From Erwinia rhapontici (lineage in GTDB: Bacteria > Pseudomonadota > Gammaproteobacteria > Enterobacterales > Enterobacteriaceae), in NCBI RefSeq assembly GCF_012271765.1, contig NZ_VRKO01000003.1, positions 1-64,000 on the forward strand: DNA of 64,000 nt, in the 5' to 3' direction. The notes under the pieces are model-generated. The model made no database searches. It saw only the letters and a list, made by a program, of their open reading frames with translations, and was not told the DNA's origin. Position numbers and translations under genes: made by a program. Shown piece after piece: positions 55,830 through 64,000 of the stretch. How positions within the stretch are numbered: position 1 is the first letter of the stretch; the number at the start of each line of letters is the position of its first letter.

Positions 55830-58800
55830 TGGCCTGCCTCCTGCTGACTACCCTGGCAATCATCGTTGCCTTCACCATCTAACCAGTTAATCTGATTCAT
55901 TTTTCTCACAATCACGAACTCGTCCCGGTTGGAACCGACGGTGCCGTAATAGTTAAAGCTGTAAGCCAGTTGCGCATAGCCACCAATCATATGAGTCGGT
56001 TTAGGGCACACGCGCGTGACGGAGTTATGGATACCACCGCGCTGGCTGGTGATCTCCGACCCGGGAATATTCACGATGCGTTCCTGAGCGTGATACATCA
56101 TGGTCATGCCCGCCGGGACGCGCTGGCTGACAACCGCACGGGCGGTCAGTGCACCGTTGGCGTTAAACGCCTCGATCCAGTCGTTATCGACGATCCCCAG
56201 CGCCTGCGCATCCTCCTCACTCATCCAGACAATCGGCCCGCCGCGAGACAGCGTCAGCATCAACAGGTTGTCGCTGTACGTGGAGTGAATGCCCCATTTC
56301 TGGTGCGGCGTCAGGAAGTTCAGCGCTCTTTCCGGGTTACCGTTCGGCTTTTTGTTCAGCAGCGGCTGCACCGTGCGGGTATCAATCGGCGGACGATAGA
56401 CCAGCAGGCTTTCACCAAAGTCACGCATCCACTGATGATCCTGATACAGCTGCTGGCGGCCACTTAGGGTACGCCACGGGATCAGTTCATGGACGTTGGT
56501 ATAGCCAGCGTTATAAGAGACGTGTTCATCTTCCAGGCCTGACCAGGTCGGGCTGGAGATAATTTTGCGCGGCTGCGCCTGAATATCGCGGAAGCGGATC
56601 TTTTCATCTTCTTTATTCAGCGCCAGATGGGTGTGATCGCGTCCGGTAAACTCGCCCAGTGCCTGCCAGGCTTTTACCGCAACCTGACCATTGGTTTCCG
56701 GTGCCAGCGACAGGATGACCTCGGCAGCATCAATCGCGCTGTTGATGTTCGGACGGCCGGCTGCCGGACCTTCTGCCTTGACGTAGTTGAGTTTTTTCAG
56801 GAAATCGACTTCCGTCTGGGTATTCCAACTGATGCCTTTACCGCCATTGCCCAGCGTATCCAACAGCGGGCCCAGCGAGGTAAAGCGTTCCCAGGTCGCC
56901 GGATAGTCGCGCTCGACGGTGACAATATGGGGTGCGGTTTTCCCAGGGATCAGATCGCACTCGCCCCGGTGCCAGTCCTGTACCCCCAACGGCTGCGCCA
57001 GTTCCGCAGCCGAGTCATGCTGAATCGGTTGGAGCACCACATCGGTTTCTTTACCCAGATGACCGATGCAAAGTTCAGAGAAAGTTTTGGCAATGCCTTT
57101 GTAGATCTCCCAGTCACTGCGGGATTCCCAGGCCGGATCGACCGCCGCCGACAGGGGATGAATAAACGGATGCATATCCGAAGTATTCATATCGTCTTTT
57201 TCATACCAGGTGGCGGTTGGCAGAACAATATCGGAATAGAGGCAGGTGCTGGACATACGGAAATCGAGGGTCACCACCAGATCGAGTTTACCTGTGCCCG
57301 GATTATCCTGCCACTCAACCTCCTGCGGTTTGACGGCCCCCTGCGCACCCAGGTCGCTCCCCTGAATACCATTTTCCGTCCCCAGCAGATATTTCAGCAG
57401 GTACTCATGCCCCTTACCGGATGACCCCAGCAGGTTGGATCGCCAGACAAACAGGTTACGCGGGAAGTTCTGCTCATTATCTGGCTGTTCAGCGGCAAAG
57501 CGCAGGCTGCCCTCTTTCAAACCGTCGACGGTGAAATCCAGCGGTGTTTTACCTGCAGCCTGTGCCTGCGCAGCAAGGCGCAGCGGATTGGTATTTAATT
57601 GCGGGGCGGAAGGCAGCCAGCCCATGCGTTCGGAACGCACGTTAAAGTCAATCAGGCTGCCGCCGTAGCGCGATTTATCGGCCAGCGGTGACAGCAACTC
57701 ATCAGTGCGCAATGTTTCATAGCGCCACTGGCTGGAGTGGTTGTAGAAGAATGAGGTGCCGTTCATCTGGCGCGGTGGACGCTGCCAGTCAAGGCCGAAG
57801 GCCAGCGGCAACCAGCCCGTTTGCGGACGGAGCTTCTCCTGACCAACATAGTGCGCCCAACCGCCGCCGCTCTGCCCCACGCAGCCACAGAACACCAGCA
57901 TATTGATCAAACCCCGGTAGTTCATGTCCATGTGATACCAGTGGTTCAGGCCGGCACCAACGATAATCATCGAACGTCCACGGGTTTTTTCGGCGGTTTC
58001 TGCAAATTCACGCGCTATACGCACAATATTCTGGCGGGATACGCCAGTGATCTGTTCTGCCCAGGCCGGGGAATATGCTTTCACTTCGTCATAGCTGGCG
58101 GCACAGTTAGCATCATCCAGCCCGCGATCTACGCCGTAGTTTGCCAGCGTCAGATCATACACGCTGGTGACAAGGGCACTCGATCCATCGGCCAGTTGCA
58201 GCCGTTTTACCGGCAGCCTGTGCAGCAGAATTTCATCCAACTGCACGCGGTTGAAATTCGGGTTATCTATTGCACCAAAGTAAGGGAAGCCGACATCGAC
58301 CAGCTCGTCATACTGGCCCAGCAGGCTCAGTTGCAGCTCCACTTCCTGCTGGTTTTTACCTTCACGCTGCTCAAGGTTCCATTTGCCTTTCTCACCCCAG
58401 CGGAAACCAATTGACCCCTGCGGGGCCACCAGTTCACCGTTTTTCTGGTTAATGGCGATGGTTTTCCACTGCGGGTTATTCTCCTGCCCCAACCCGTCCA
58501 CCAGATCGCTGGCGCGCAGCATACGTCCGGCTGCGTAAAAGCCGCCTTCGCGCTCCTCCAGCAGCACCAGCATCGGCATATCGCTGTACTGGCGCACATA
58601 GTTGCGAAAATACTCCACCTCACGCTGCTGGTGGAACTCGGTCAGGATCACATGACCGAACGCCAGCGCCAGCGCGCTGTCAGTACCCTGCTTCGGGCTC
58701 AACCAGTGATCGCACAGCTTGGCAATTTCGGCGTAGTCCGGGGTGATCGCAACGGTTTTGGTGCCTTTATAGCGGACTTCGGTAAAGAAGTGTGCATCCG

Positions 58801-59587
58801 GGGTTCGCGTCTGCGGCACGTTACTGCCCCAGGCAAGAATATACGCAGAGTTATACCAGTCAGCCGACTCGGGAACATCGGTCTGCTCACCCCACGTCAT
58901 GGGTGATGCTGGTGGCAGGTCGCAGTACCAGTCATAAAAGCTCAGACAGATGCCGCCAATCAGTGAGAGATAGCGTGAACCGGCCGCATAGGACACCATC
59001 GACATCGCCGGAATAGGCGAGAACCCGATAATACGGTCAGGCCCGAACGCTTTAGCCGTATAGATATTGGCGGCGGCAATCAGTTCATTCACTTCTTGCC
59101 AGTCGGCACGAACAAAACCGCCGCGCCCACGAGCCTCTTTATAGCTTTTTGCCTGCTCCGTATTTTCCACAATCGACTGCCAGGCGAGGACCGGGTCACT
59201 GTGCTGCGCTTTTGCCGCGCGCCAAAGACTGACCAGGCGTTTGCGCACCAGCGGGTATTTCAGGCGGTTGGCGCTGTACAGATACCAGGAGTAACTGGCA
59301 CCACGCGGACAACCGCGCGGCTCGTGGTTAGGCAGGTCGGGTCGGGTACGCGGGTAGTCCGTTTGCTGGGTTTCCCAGGTCACCAGACCATTTTTGACAT
59401 AGATCTTCCAGCTGCACGAACCGGTGCAGTTCACACCGTGAGTAGAGCGGACGATTTTGTCATGCTGCCAGCGGCTGCGGTAACCATCCTCCCAGTCACG
59501 GTTGGTGTTCAGTGTTTGCCCGTGCTGGCCGGAGAACGGCTCACCCAACTGTTTAAAATAACGTAACCGATCAAGAAACTTGCTCAT
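55826..59587 (-). CDS. narG: Nitrate reductase alpha subunit NarG
   Basis: 1253 residues (E. coli 1247). Catalytic subunit with molybdenum bis-MGD, reducing nitrate to nitrite at the cytoplasmic face. FS0 cluster ligands His50, Cys54, Cys58 and Cys93, and the Mo ligand Asp223 in YDWYCDLPPASP, correspond to E. coli His49, Cys53, Cys57, Cys92 and Asp222. No Tat signal is needed. It starts only 37 bp after narK with no visible promoter between, so it is probably transcribed from the narK promoter. Confidence 0.98.
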   Translation of the reverse strand: MSKFLDRLRYFKQLGEPFSGQHGQTLNTNRDWEDGYRSRWQHDKIVRSTHGVNCTGSCSWKIYVKNGLVTWETQQTDYPRTRPDLPNHEPRGCPRGASYSWYLYSANRLKYPLVRKRLVSLWRAAKAQHSDPVLAWQSIVENTEQAKSYKEARGRGGFVRADWQEVNELIAAANIYTAKAFGPDRIIGFSPIPAMSMVSYAAGSRYLSLIGGICLSFYDWYCDLPPASPMTWGEQTDVPESADWYNSAYILAWGSNVPQTRTPDAHFFTEVRYKGTKTVAITPDYAEIAKLCDHWLSPKQGTDSALALAFGHVILTEFHQQREVEYFRNYVRQYSDMPMLVLLEEREGGFYAAGRMLRASDLVDGLGQENNPQWKTIAINQKNGELVAPQGSIGFRWGEKGKWNLEQREGKNQQEVELQLSLLGQYDELVDVGFPYFGAIDNPNFNRVQLDEILLHRLPVKRLQLADGSSALVTSVYDLTLANYGVDRGLDDANCAASYDEVKAYSPAWAEQITGVSRQNIVRIAREFAETAEKTRGRSMIIVGAGLNHWYHMDMNYRGLINMLVFCGCVGQSGGGWAHYVGQEKLRPQTGWLPLAFGLDWQRPPRQMNGTSFFYNHSSQWRYETLRTDELLSPLADKSRYGGSLIDFNVRSERMGWLPSAPQLNTNPLRLAAQAQAAGKTPLDFTVDGLKEGSLRFAAEQPDNEQNFPRNLFVWRSNLLGSSGKGHEYLLKYLLGTENGIQGSDLGAQGAVKPQEVEWQDNPGTGKLDLVVTLDFRMSSTCLYSDIVLPTATWYEKDDMNTSDMHPFIHPLSAAVDPAWESRSDWEIYKGIAKTFSELCIGHLGKETDVVLQPIQHDSAAELAQPLGVQDWHRGECDLIPGKTAPHIVTVERDYPATWERFTSLGPLLDTLGNGGKGISWNTQTEVDFLKKLNYVKAEGPAAGRPNINSAIDAAEVILSLAPETNGQVAVKAWQALGEFTGRDHTHLALNKEDEKIRFRDIQAQPRKIISSPTWSGLEDEHVSYNAGYTNVHELIPWRTLSGRQQLYQDHQWMRDFGESLLVYRPPIDTRTVQPLLNKKPNGNPERALNFLTPHQKWGIHSTYSDNLLMLTLSRGGPIVWMSEEDAQALGIVDNDWIEAFNANGALTARAVVSQRVPAGMTMMYHAQERIVNIPGSEITSQRGGIHNSVTRVCPKPTHMIGGYAQLAYSFNYYGTVGSNRDEFVIVRKMNQINWLDGEGNDDCQGSQQEAGQ

Positions 59588-59624
59588 TCGACATGCTCCA
59601 AAAACACTAAAAGGATGCTCGCGT

Positions 59625-61013
59625 TTATTTCGTTTTTTTACGGCCGTAAACCAGCCAGGTAATCGCGATACAGATCAGATAAAACACCAGGAACACCTTC
59701 ATCGCTCCGGCGGGTGAACCGCTGAGTGACAGTGACATTCCGAAAGTTTGCGGGATAAAGAACCCACCCAGTGCGCCAATTGCCGAGATAAAACCGAGTG
59801 CGGCACTGGTATCGGTAACGGCTTCGTGCTGGGCGGCTTCATCGCTTCCGCCTGCTGCCTTAACCCGATCAATGGTGATTTTGCGGAAGATGACGGCAAT
59901 CATCTGGAAGGTGGAACCACTCCCCAGGCCCGCCGCGAAGAACAGCACCATAAACACGCCATAAAAGGCGATAAATGAACCTGACTGGCCTTCACCCGGA
60001 AGCGTCAGGAACAGCAGTGCGGTAAATACCGCCATCAGAATGAAGGTGAACAGCGATACCCGCACGCCACCAAGGCGATCGGAGACGATGCCACCCGCAG
60101 AGCGTGCCAGTGCCCCAATAAAGGGACCAAAGAAGGCGTAATGCATGATGACCACATCGGGGAATTGTGTTTTGGACAGCATGGCAAAACCGGCAGAGAA
60201 ACCGATAAACGATCCGAACGTTGCAAGGTACAACAGCGACAGAATCCACAGATGCCCGCGTTTCAGCACGGGCAGTTGCTGGCGCAGAGAACTTTTCGCC
60301 GCAGCCAGATCGTTCATACCAAACCAGGCGGCGAACGTGGCGATGAGCAAGAACGGCACCCACATCCAGGCCGCATTTTCTAACCACAGCCCATTTTCTG
60401 CATGAGAAGACGGGCCGCTAAACCAGCTAAACAAGGCTACCGAGATAGCGATGGGCGCAAACAACTGCATCACGCTGACACCCAGGTTACCTAACCCGCC
60501 ATTAATGCCCAGCGCGGCACCCTGACGGGCCTTCGGGAAGAAGAAGCTGATGTTGCCCATGCTGGAAGCGAAGTTAGCCCCGGCAAAACCGCACAGCAGA
60601 GAGATCACCACAAATACGGCAAAGGGCGTGGCTGGGTTTTGCACGGCAAAACCCAGCCAGATGCAGGGCACCAGCATTAGAGCAGTGCTGAACGCCGTCC
60701 AGCGACGGCCACCAAATACCGGGACCACAAACGAATAGGGGACTCGCAGTAGCGCACCGGAAACCGACGGCAGCGCGGTCAGCAGGAACAGTTGATCGGT
60801 AGTGAAGTTGAAACCGACTTTATTGAGATTGACTGCAACGGTGCTAAACAGCATCCAGACGCAGAAGGCGAGTAACAGGCAGAACACAGAAATCCACAAA
60901 TTGCGGCTGGCAATCCGTTTACCAGTTTGTTGCCAGAAAACGACGTTCTCAGGCTGCCAGTCCTGAATAAGCGCACGATTTTCCGTCCCTGGCGATGCGT
61001 TAATTTTCGACAT
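59625..61013 (-). CDS. narK: Nitrate/nitrite transporter NarK
   Basis: 462 residues, 12 membrane helices, major facilitator superfamily. Exchanges nitrate for nitrite across the inner membrane. Both nitrate-signature segments are present: GFAGANFASSMGNISFFFP and GLGSGSTFQMIAVIF. First gene of narKGHJI, with FNR and NarL-type sites upstream. Confidence 0.97.
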   Translation of the reverse strand: MSKINASPGTENRALIQDWQPENVVFWQQTGKRIASRNLWISVFCLLLAFCVWMLFSTVAVNLNKVGFNFTTDQLFLLTALPSVSGALLRVPYSFVVPVFGGRRWTAFSTALMLVPCIWLGFAVQNPATPFAVFVVISLLCGFAGANFASSMGNISFFFPKARQGAALGINGGLGNLGVSVMQLFAPIAISVALFSWFSGPSSHAENGLWLENAAWMWVPFLLIATFAAWFGMNDLAAAKSSLRQQLPVLKRGHLWILSLLYLATFGSFIGFSAGFAMLSKTQFPDVVIMHYAFFGPFIGALARSAGGIVSDRLGGVRVSLFTFILMAVFTALLFLTLPGEGQSGSFIAFYGVFMVLFFAAGLGSGSTFQMIAVIFRKITIDRVKAAGGSDEAAQHEAVTDTSAALGFISAIGALGGFFIPQTFGMSLSLSGSPAGAMKVFLVFYLICIAITWLVYGRKKTK

Positions 61014-61073
61014 AATTTTCTCACTGACTGTGTATTTATCAGCCTATCCTGGGCATCTCAGGCATTGTTTAAA

Positions 61074-61087
61074 TTGACGTGTATCAA
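61074..61087 (-). promoter_or_regulatory. FNR-type site of the narK promoter
   Basis: On the minus strand TTGAT-ACAC-GTCAA, one base from the FNR consensus TTGAT-N4-ATCAA. Centred about 67 bp before the narK start; with a -10 near 61042-61047 it would be at -41.5, the FNR activation position. Confidence 0.7.
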
Positions 61088-61233
61088 TCAGGTTGCAGGT
61101 GAGAACATGCCCATGCAGAGGGAGTATGTCGTTTAATGTGGAGGGGGTAGGATATTAAGATGAATATAATCAGTTAGTTAATATCATTATGTTGTTTTAT
61201 TTGCTGAACCACCAAAATACAGATATTTAGTAT

Positions 61234-61249
61234 TACCACAAAATAGGTA
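61234..61249. promoter_or_regulatory. NarL-type 7-2-7 heptamer pair
   Basis: TACCACA-AA-ATAGGTA: two inverted heptamers (consensus TACYNMT) spaced by 2 bp, the classical NarL/NarP arrangement; one heptamer is perfect, the other has one mismatch. About 200 bp upstream of the expected narK start point, as for the distal NarL sites of E. coli narK, and 94 bp upstream of narL. The rest of the 329-bp gap also has an 8-bp inverted repeat (GATATTAA at 61151, TTAATATC at 61178). Confidence 0.6.
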
Positions 61250-61342
61250 TGGGAATAGAAGGGCCAATCGGTGACAATCCTCCGCTGCCACTTCATCTGA
61301 AGAGATAGCATTCCGCGAATCGGCCACCAGCAGGAAGACAGG

Positions 61343-62014
61343 ATGACAACCCAGCTTACGCAATTGCTCTCCAACAAACCCGCCAGTGTATTATTGATCG
61401 ACGATCATCCGATGATCCGTAACGGGCTTAAGCAACTTATCGGTCTCGATTCACGTCTGTGCGTAGTAGGGGAAGCCAGTAACGGGGCGGATGGTGTGGC
61501 GCTGGCAGAACAGCTTGAAGCGGATTTGATCCTGCTCGATCTGAATATGCCCGGCATGAATGGTCTGGACACACTGGAACAGCTGCGGGCTATTGATGCC
61601 TGCGGTCATATTGTGGTTTTCAGCGTGTCAGATTATGAAGATGATGTGATCAATGCATTGAAACGTGGGGCTGATGGCTACCTGTTGAAAGATATGGAGC
61701 CTGAAAGCCTGTTGGAGTGCCTGCATCGGGCTGCTGCCGGGGAGCTGGTATTGAGTCATACCCTGCCCTCTTTGCTGGCCGCCAGTCTTCGCCAGCAATG
61801 CGCCCCACCACTGGCCGAAAAACCTGACTTCACCACACGCGAGCGCGATGTTCTCCGGTTAATCGCCCAGGGCATGAGTAATAAGCTGATTGCCCGCAGA
61901 CTGGGGATCAGTGAAAGTACTGTGAAGGTGCATGTCAAACATCTGTTGAAAAAACTGAATATGAAATCCCGCGTCGAGGCCGCCGTCTGGGCACTTCAAT
62001 GCGGAGAGGTGTGA
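61343..62014 (+). CDS. narL: Nitrate response regulator NarL
   Basis: 223 residues. Receiver domain (about 15-130) with acidic pair Asp20-Asp21 and phospho-acceptor Asp66 in [10 protein letters not shown], then a LuxR-type helix-turn-helix ([37 protein letters not shown]). Closer to NarL than NarP by [18 protein letters not shown]. An AGG ribosome site lies just before the ATG. It is divergent from narK, and no narX sensor gene is next to it, unlike the narXL operon in E. coli. Confidence 0.92.
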   Translation: MTTQLTQLLSNKPASVLLIDDHPMIRNGLKQLIGLDSRLCVVGEASNGADGVALAEQLEADLILLDLNMPGMNGLDTLEQLRAIDACGHIVVFSVSDYEDDVINALKRGADGYLLKDMEPESLLECLHRAAAGELVLSHTLPSLLAASLRQQCAPPLAEKPDFTTRERDVLRLIAQGMSNKLIARRLGISESTVKVHVKHLLKKLNMKSRVEAAVWALQCGEV

Positions 62015-62028
62015 GATAACCTGCAGGC

Positions 62029-62060
62029 AAAAAAAAACGGTGACCGAAGTCACCGTTTCT
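62029..62060 (-). terminator. rpoS terminator (possibly bidirectional with narL)
   Basis: Stem ACGGTGAC/GTCACCGT (62037-62044 with 62049-62056), 4-nt loop CGAA, long T-run on the minus strand (rpoS side) and a weak TTTCT on the plus side. Confidence 0.88.
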
Positions 62061-62106
62061 CGCATTACTTTATTCATCAGGTGGTTGCGCAACCTGTCCC
62101 GCTTAA

Positions 62107-63099
62107 TTATTCACGAAACAGGGCTTCAATGTTCAGCCCCTGAGCCTGCAGGATCTCACGCAGGCGGCGTAAACCTTCAACCTGAATCTGGCGTACACGC
62201 TCGCGGGTCAAGCCAATTTCACGACCCACATCTTCCAGTGTTGCCGCTTCATAGCCCAACAGGCCGAAACGACGTGCCAGCACTTCACGCTGCTTGGCGT
62301 TCAGTTCGAACAACCATTTAACGATGCTTTGTTTCATATCATCGTCCTGCGTGGTGTCTTCCGGGCCGTTCTCTTTCTCATCGGCCAGGATGTCCAGCAG
62401 CGCTTTTTCAGAATCACCGCCCAGAGGCGTATCAACTGAGGTAATGCGTTCGTTGAGACGCAGCATCCGGCTGACATCATCAACAGGTTTATCTAACTTC
62501 TCGGCAATCTCTTCCGCACTTGGCTCATGGTCGAGCTTATGGGAAAGTTCACGCGCGGTACGCAGATAAACATTCAATTCTTTCACGATATGAATCGGCA
62601 GGCGGATAGTACGGGTTTGATTCATTATCGCCCGTTCAATCGTCTGACGAATCCACCATGTGGCATACGTTGAGAAGCGGAAGCCTCTTTCCGGGTCAAA
62701 CTTCTCTACGGCGCGGATCAGACCGAGGTTACCTTCTTCAATCAGGTCCAGCAGTGCCAGACCACGATTGCTGTAGCGACGGGCGATCTTCACCACCAGA
62801 CGCAGGTTACTTTCGATCATGCGACGACGAGAAGGAATGTCACCACGGAGTGCACGACGAGCGAAGAACACTTCTTCCTCTGCCGTAAGCAACGGAGAAT
62901 AACCAATCTCTCCTAAGTAGAGCTGCGTTGCATCCAGTACGCGCTGGGTTGCGCCCTGTGATAACAGCTCTTCTTCTGCTAAGTCGTTATCACCAGGTTC
63001 ATTTCCGACAAGTGCCTTCTCGTCAAAAACCTCAGCTCCGTTTTCGTCGAATTCCGCGTCTTCATTTAACTCGTTAACTTTCAGCGTATTCTGGCTCAT
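62107..63099 (-). CDS. rpoS: RNA polymerase sigma factor RpoS (sigma-38)
   Basis: 330 residues. General stress and stationary-phase sigma factor. Region 1.2/2 with [21 protein letters not shown] and [21 protein letters not shown] (region 2.3-2.4), region 4.2 helix-turn-helix [19 protein letters not shown]. Ribosome site TAGGAG lies 6 nt before the ATG. The main promoter in E. coli lies inside nlpD; the long leader is the target of activating small RNAs. Confidence 0.99.
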   Translation of the reverse strand: MSQNTLKVNELNEDAEFDENGAEVFDEKALVGNEPGDNDLAEEELLSQGATQRVLDATQLYLGEIGYSPLLTAEEEVFFARRALRGDIPSRRRMIESNLRLVVKIARRYSNRGLALLDLIEEGNLGLIRAVEKFDPERGFRFSTYATWWIRQTIERAIMNQTRTIRLPIHIVKELNVYLRTARELSHKLDHEPSAEEIAEKLDKPVDDVSRMLRLNERITSVDTPLGGDSEKALLDILADEKENGPEDTTQDDDMKQSIVKWLFELNAKQREVLARRFGLLGYEAATLEDVGREIGLTRERVRQIQVEGLRRLREILQAQGLNIEALFRE

Positions 63100-63124
63100 A
63101 AGCGGCTCCTACCCGTGATCTCAG

Positions 63125-63146
63125 GGCAGAACACCAGGGTTCTGCC
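63125..63146 (-). promoter_or_regulatory. Hairpin in the rpoS leader
   Basis: 8-bp stem GGCAGAAC/GTTCTGCC with 6-nt loop in the 50-bp nlpD-rpoS gap, about 25 nt before the rpoS start. Could help stall readthrough or shape the leader that small RNAs open. Confidence 0.5.
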
Positions 63147-63149
63147 GGA

Positions 63150-64000
63150 TTAACGTTGCGGTAAATAGCGCAACGGATTTACGGATTTCCCCTTGTAACG
63201 AATTTCAAAGTGCAATCTAACCGAACTCGTGCCGGTACTACCCATTGTGGCGATCTTCTGACCCGCTTTCACTTCTTGTTGTTCACGGACCAGCATGGAA
63301 TCGTTGTGGGCATACGCACTCAGGTAGTCATCATTATGTTTGATGATAATCAAATTACCGTAGCCACGCAGAGCGTTACCGGCATAAACCACGCGGCCAG
63401 AGGCGGTGGAGATGACGGACTGACCGCGCGAACCCGCGATATCGATGCCTTTATTGCCCCCTTCGGAAGCAGAGAAGTTATCGATGATCTTACCGTCTGT
63501 CGGCCAACGCCAGCTTCCCACAGGGGTAGCGCTGTCTGTTGTACTACTGACGGTCGGGGCGGTAACCGGAACTGTTGTCGTTGCAGCAGTTTTCCCGGAC
63601 GAAGGCAACATTTTGCCTTCACTTGGTGTACCTGAATCCTCAGAATACGTAATTACCGGTTGGTGTGCAACCGTTCCGGTGTTCATTTGTGAACCGGAAG
63701 AGGCCGTGGTCACGCCACCCGCATTCGCATCTGCTGCCGTGACTGCGTTGCCCCCAGTGATTGGGGTACCAGAGCCGTTAGCTACCTGTAATTGCTGGCC
63801 AACGTTGAGCCCATAAGGCGCGGCAACGTTATTGCGCTGGGCAAGATCACGGAAATCGTTACCGGTAATCCAGGCAATATAGAACAGCGTATCACCCCGT
63901 TTTACGGTGTAGGTATCGCCGCCATAACTACCTTTAGGAATATTCCCATAACTACGGTTGTACACAATTCGACCGTTTTCGGTAACCACATTCTGATTCT
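63150..64000 (-). CDS. nlpD: Murein hydrolase activator NlpD (3' part, truncated by window edge)
   Basis: At least 283 residues in frame; the N-terminal lipoprotein signal lies beyond the right edge. LysM domain ([20 protein letters not shown] to NVGQQLQV), a long Ser/Thr/Ala-rich linker and a degenerate LytM/M23 domain (about the last 120 residues, with [20 protein letters not shown]). The HxxxD and HxH zinc sites are incomplete, as expected for an activator of amidase AmiC rather than an enzyme. Upstream of rpoS and probably containing its promoter. Confidence 0.96.
   Translation of the reverse strand, partial: NQNVVTENGRIVYNRSYGNIPKGSYGGDTYTVKRGDTLFYIAWITGNDFRDLAQRNNVAAPYGLNVGQQLQVANGSGTPITGGNAVTAADANAGGVTTASSGSQMNTGTVAHQPVITYSEDSGTPSEGKMLPSSGKTAATTTVPVTAPTVSSTTDSATPVGSWRWPTDGKIIDNFSASEGGNKGIDIAGSRGQSVISTASGRVVYAGNALRGYGNLIIIKHNDDYLSAYAHNDSMLVREQQEVKAGQKIATMGSTGTSSVRLHFEIRYKGKSVNPLRYLPQR

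Noticed and set aside
61014-62106. A narX sensor kinase next to narL
   Set aside because: Looked for on both strands; the space is filled by the regulatory gap, narL and the rpoS terminator, with no kinase frame.

Overview
This is chromosomal core DNA from a member of the Enterobacterales. Gene order and protein sequences follow Escherichia coli closely over long stretches: rrn promoters-clpB-pgeF-rluD-bamD-raiA-pheL-pheA, tyrA-aroF, yfiBNR, rplS-trmD-rimM-rpsP, ffh-ypjD-corB, luxS-micA-gshA-yqaA-yqaB, the serV/arg tRNA array, csrA-alaS-recX-recA-pncC, mltB, mutS and rpoS-nlpD. Several blocks differ from E. coli. They are a molybdate-type binding-protein pair between pheA and tyrA, tam next to pncC, a ferredoxin-uptake (Fus-type) operon, a DUF2339/DUF3999/RcnB-like group, and narK-narGHJI with narL between mutS and rpoS. 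This mix suggests a plant- or environment-associated genus such as Pantoea or Erwinia, but the sequence alone does not fix the genus.

Layout. 1-295: P1/P2 promoters of an rRNA operon whose genes lie beyond the left edge. 296-6174: proteostasis, ribosome and envelope genes. 6217-11946: aromatic amino acid block with the phe attenuator, pheA, an inserted substrate-binding-protein pair under a ModE-like operator, and tyrA-aroF under three TyrR-like boxes. 12048-14045: two acetyltransferases and a glutamine-amidotransferase-like protein. 14098-17475: the yfiBNR cyclic-di-GMP module and a DMT exporter. 17693-23482: ribosomal protein and tRNA modification operon, SRP protein Ffh and CorB. 23530-26838: luxS, the sRNA micA on the opposite strand, gshA, yqaA and yqaB. 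27080-28451: one tRNA-Ser and five tRNA-Arg(ACG), with tail repeats that re-copy the tRNA 3' end. 28720-36380: csrA, alaS, recX, recA (clear LexA box), pncC, tam and mltB. 36522-44814: four-gene iron/ferredoxin import operon with Fur-like boxes. 45036-49781: three poorly characterised envelope genes. 50079-52634: mutS, followed by an array of 47-48 bp repeats. 52879-62014: respiratory nitrate reductase operon and narL. 62107-64000: rpoS and the 3' part of nlpD.

How the pieces fit. NarG needs a molybdenum cofactor, so a ModE-type operator in front of a MolA/ModA-like pair in the same window is notable. The Fus-type operon has all four functions described for ferredoxin piracy: a dedicated TonB, an outer-membrane receptor, a periplasmic M16 protease and an inner-membrane transporter. 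Two Fur-like boxes lie upstream. No prophage, insertion sequence or CRISPR array was seen.
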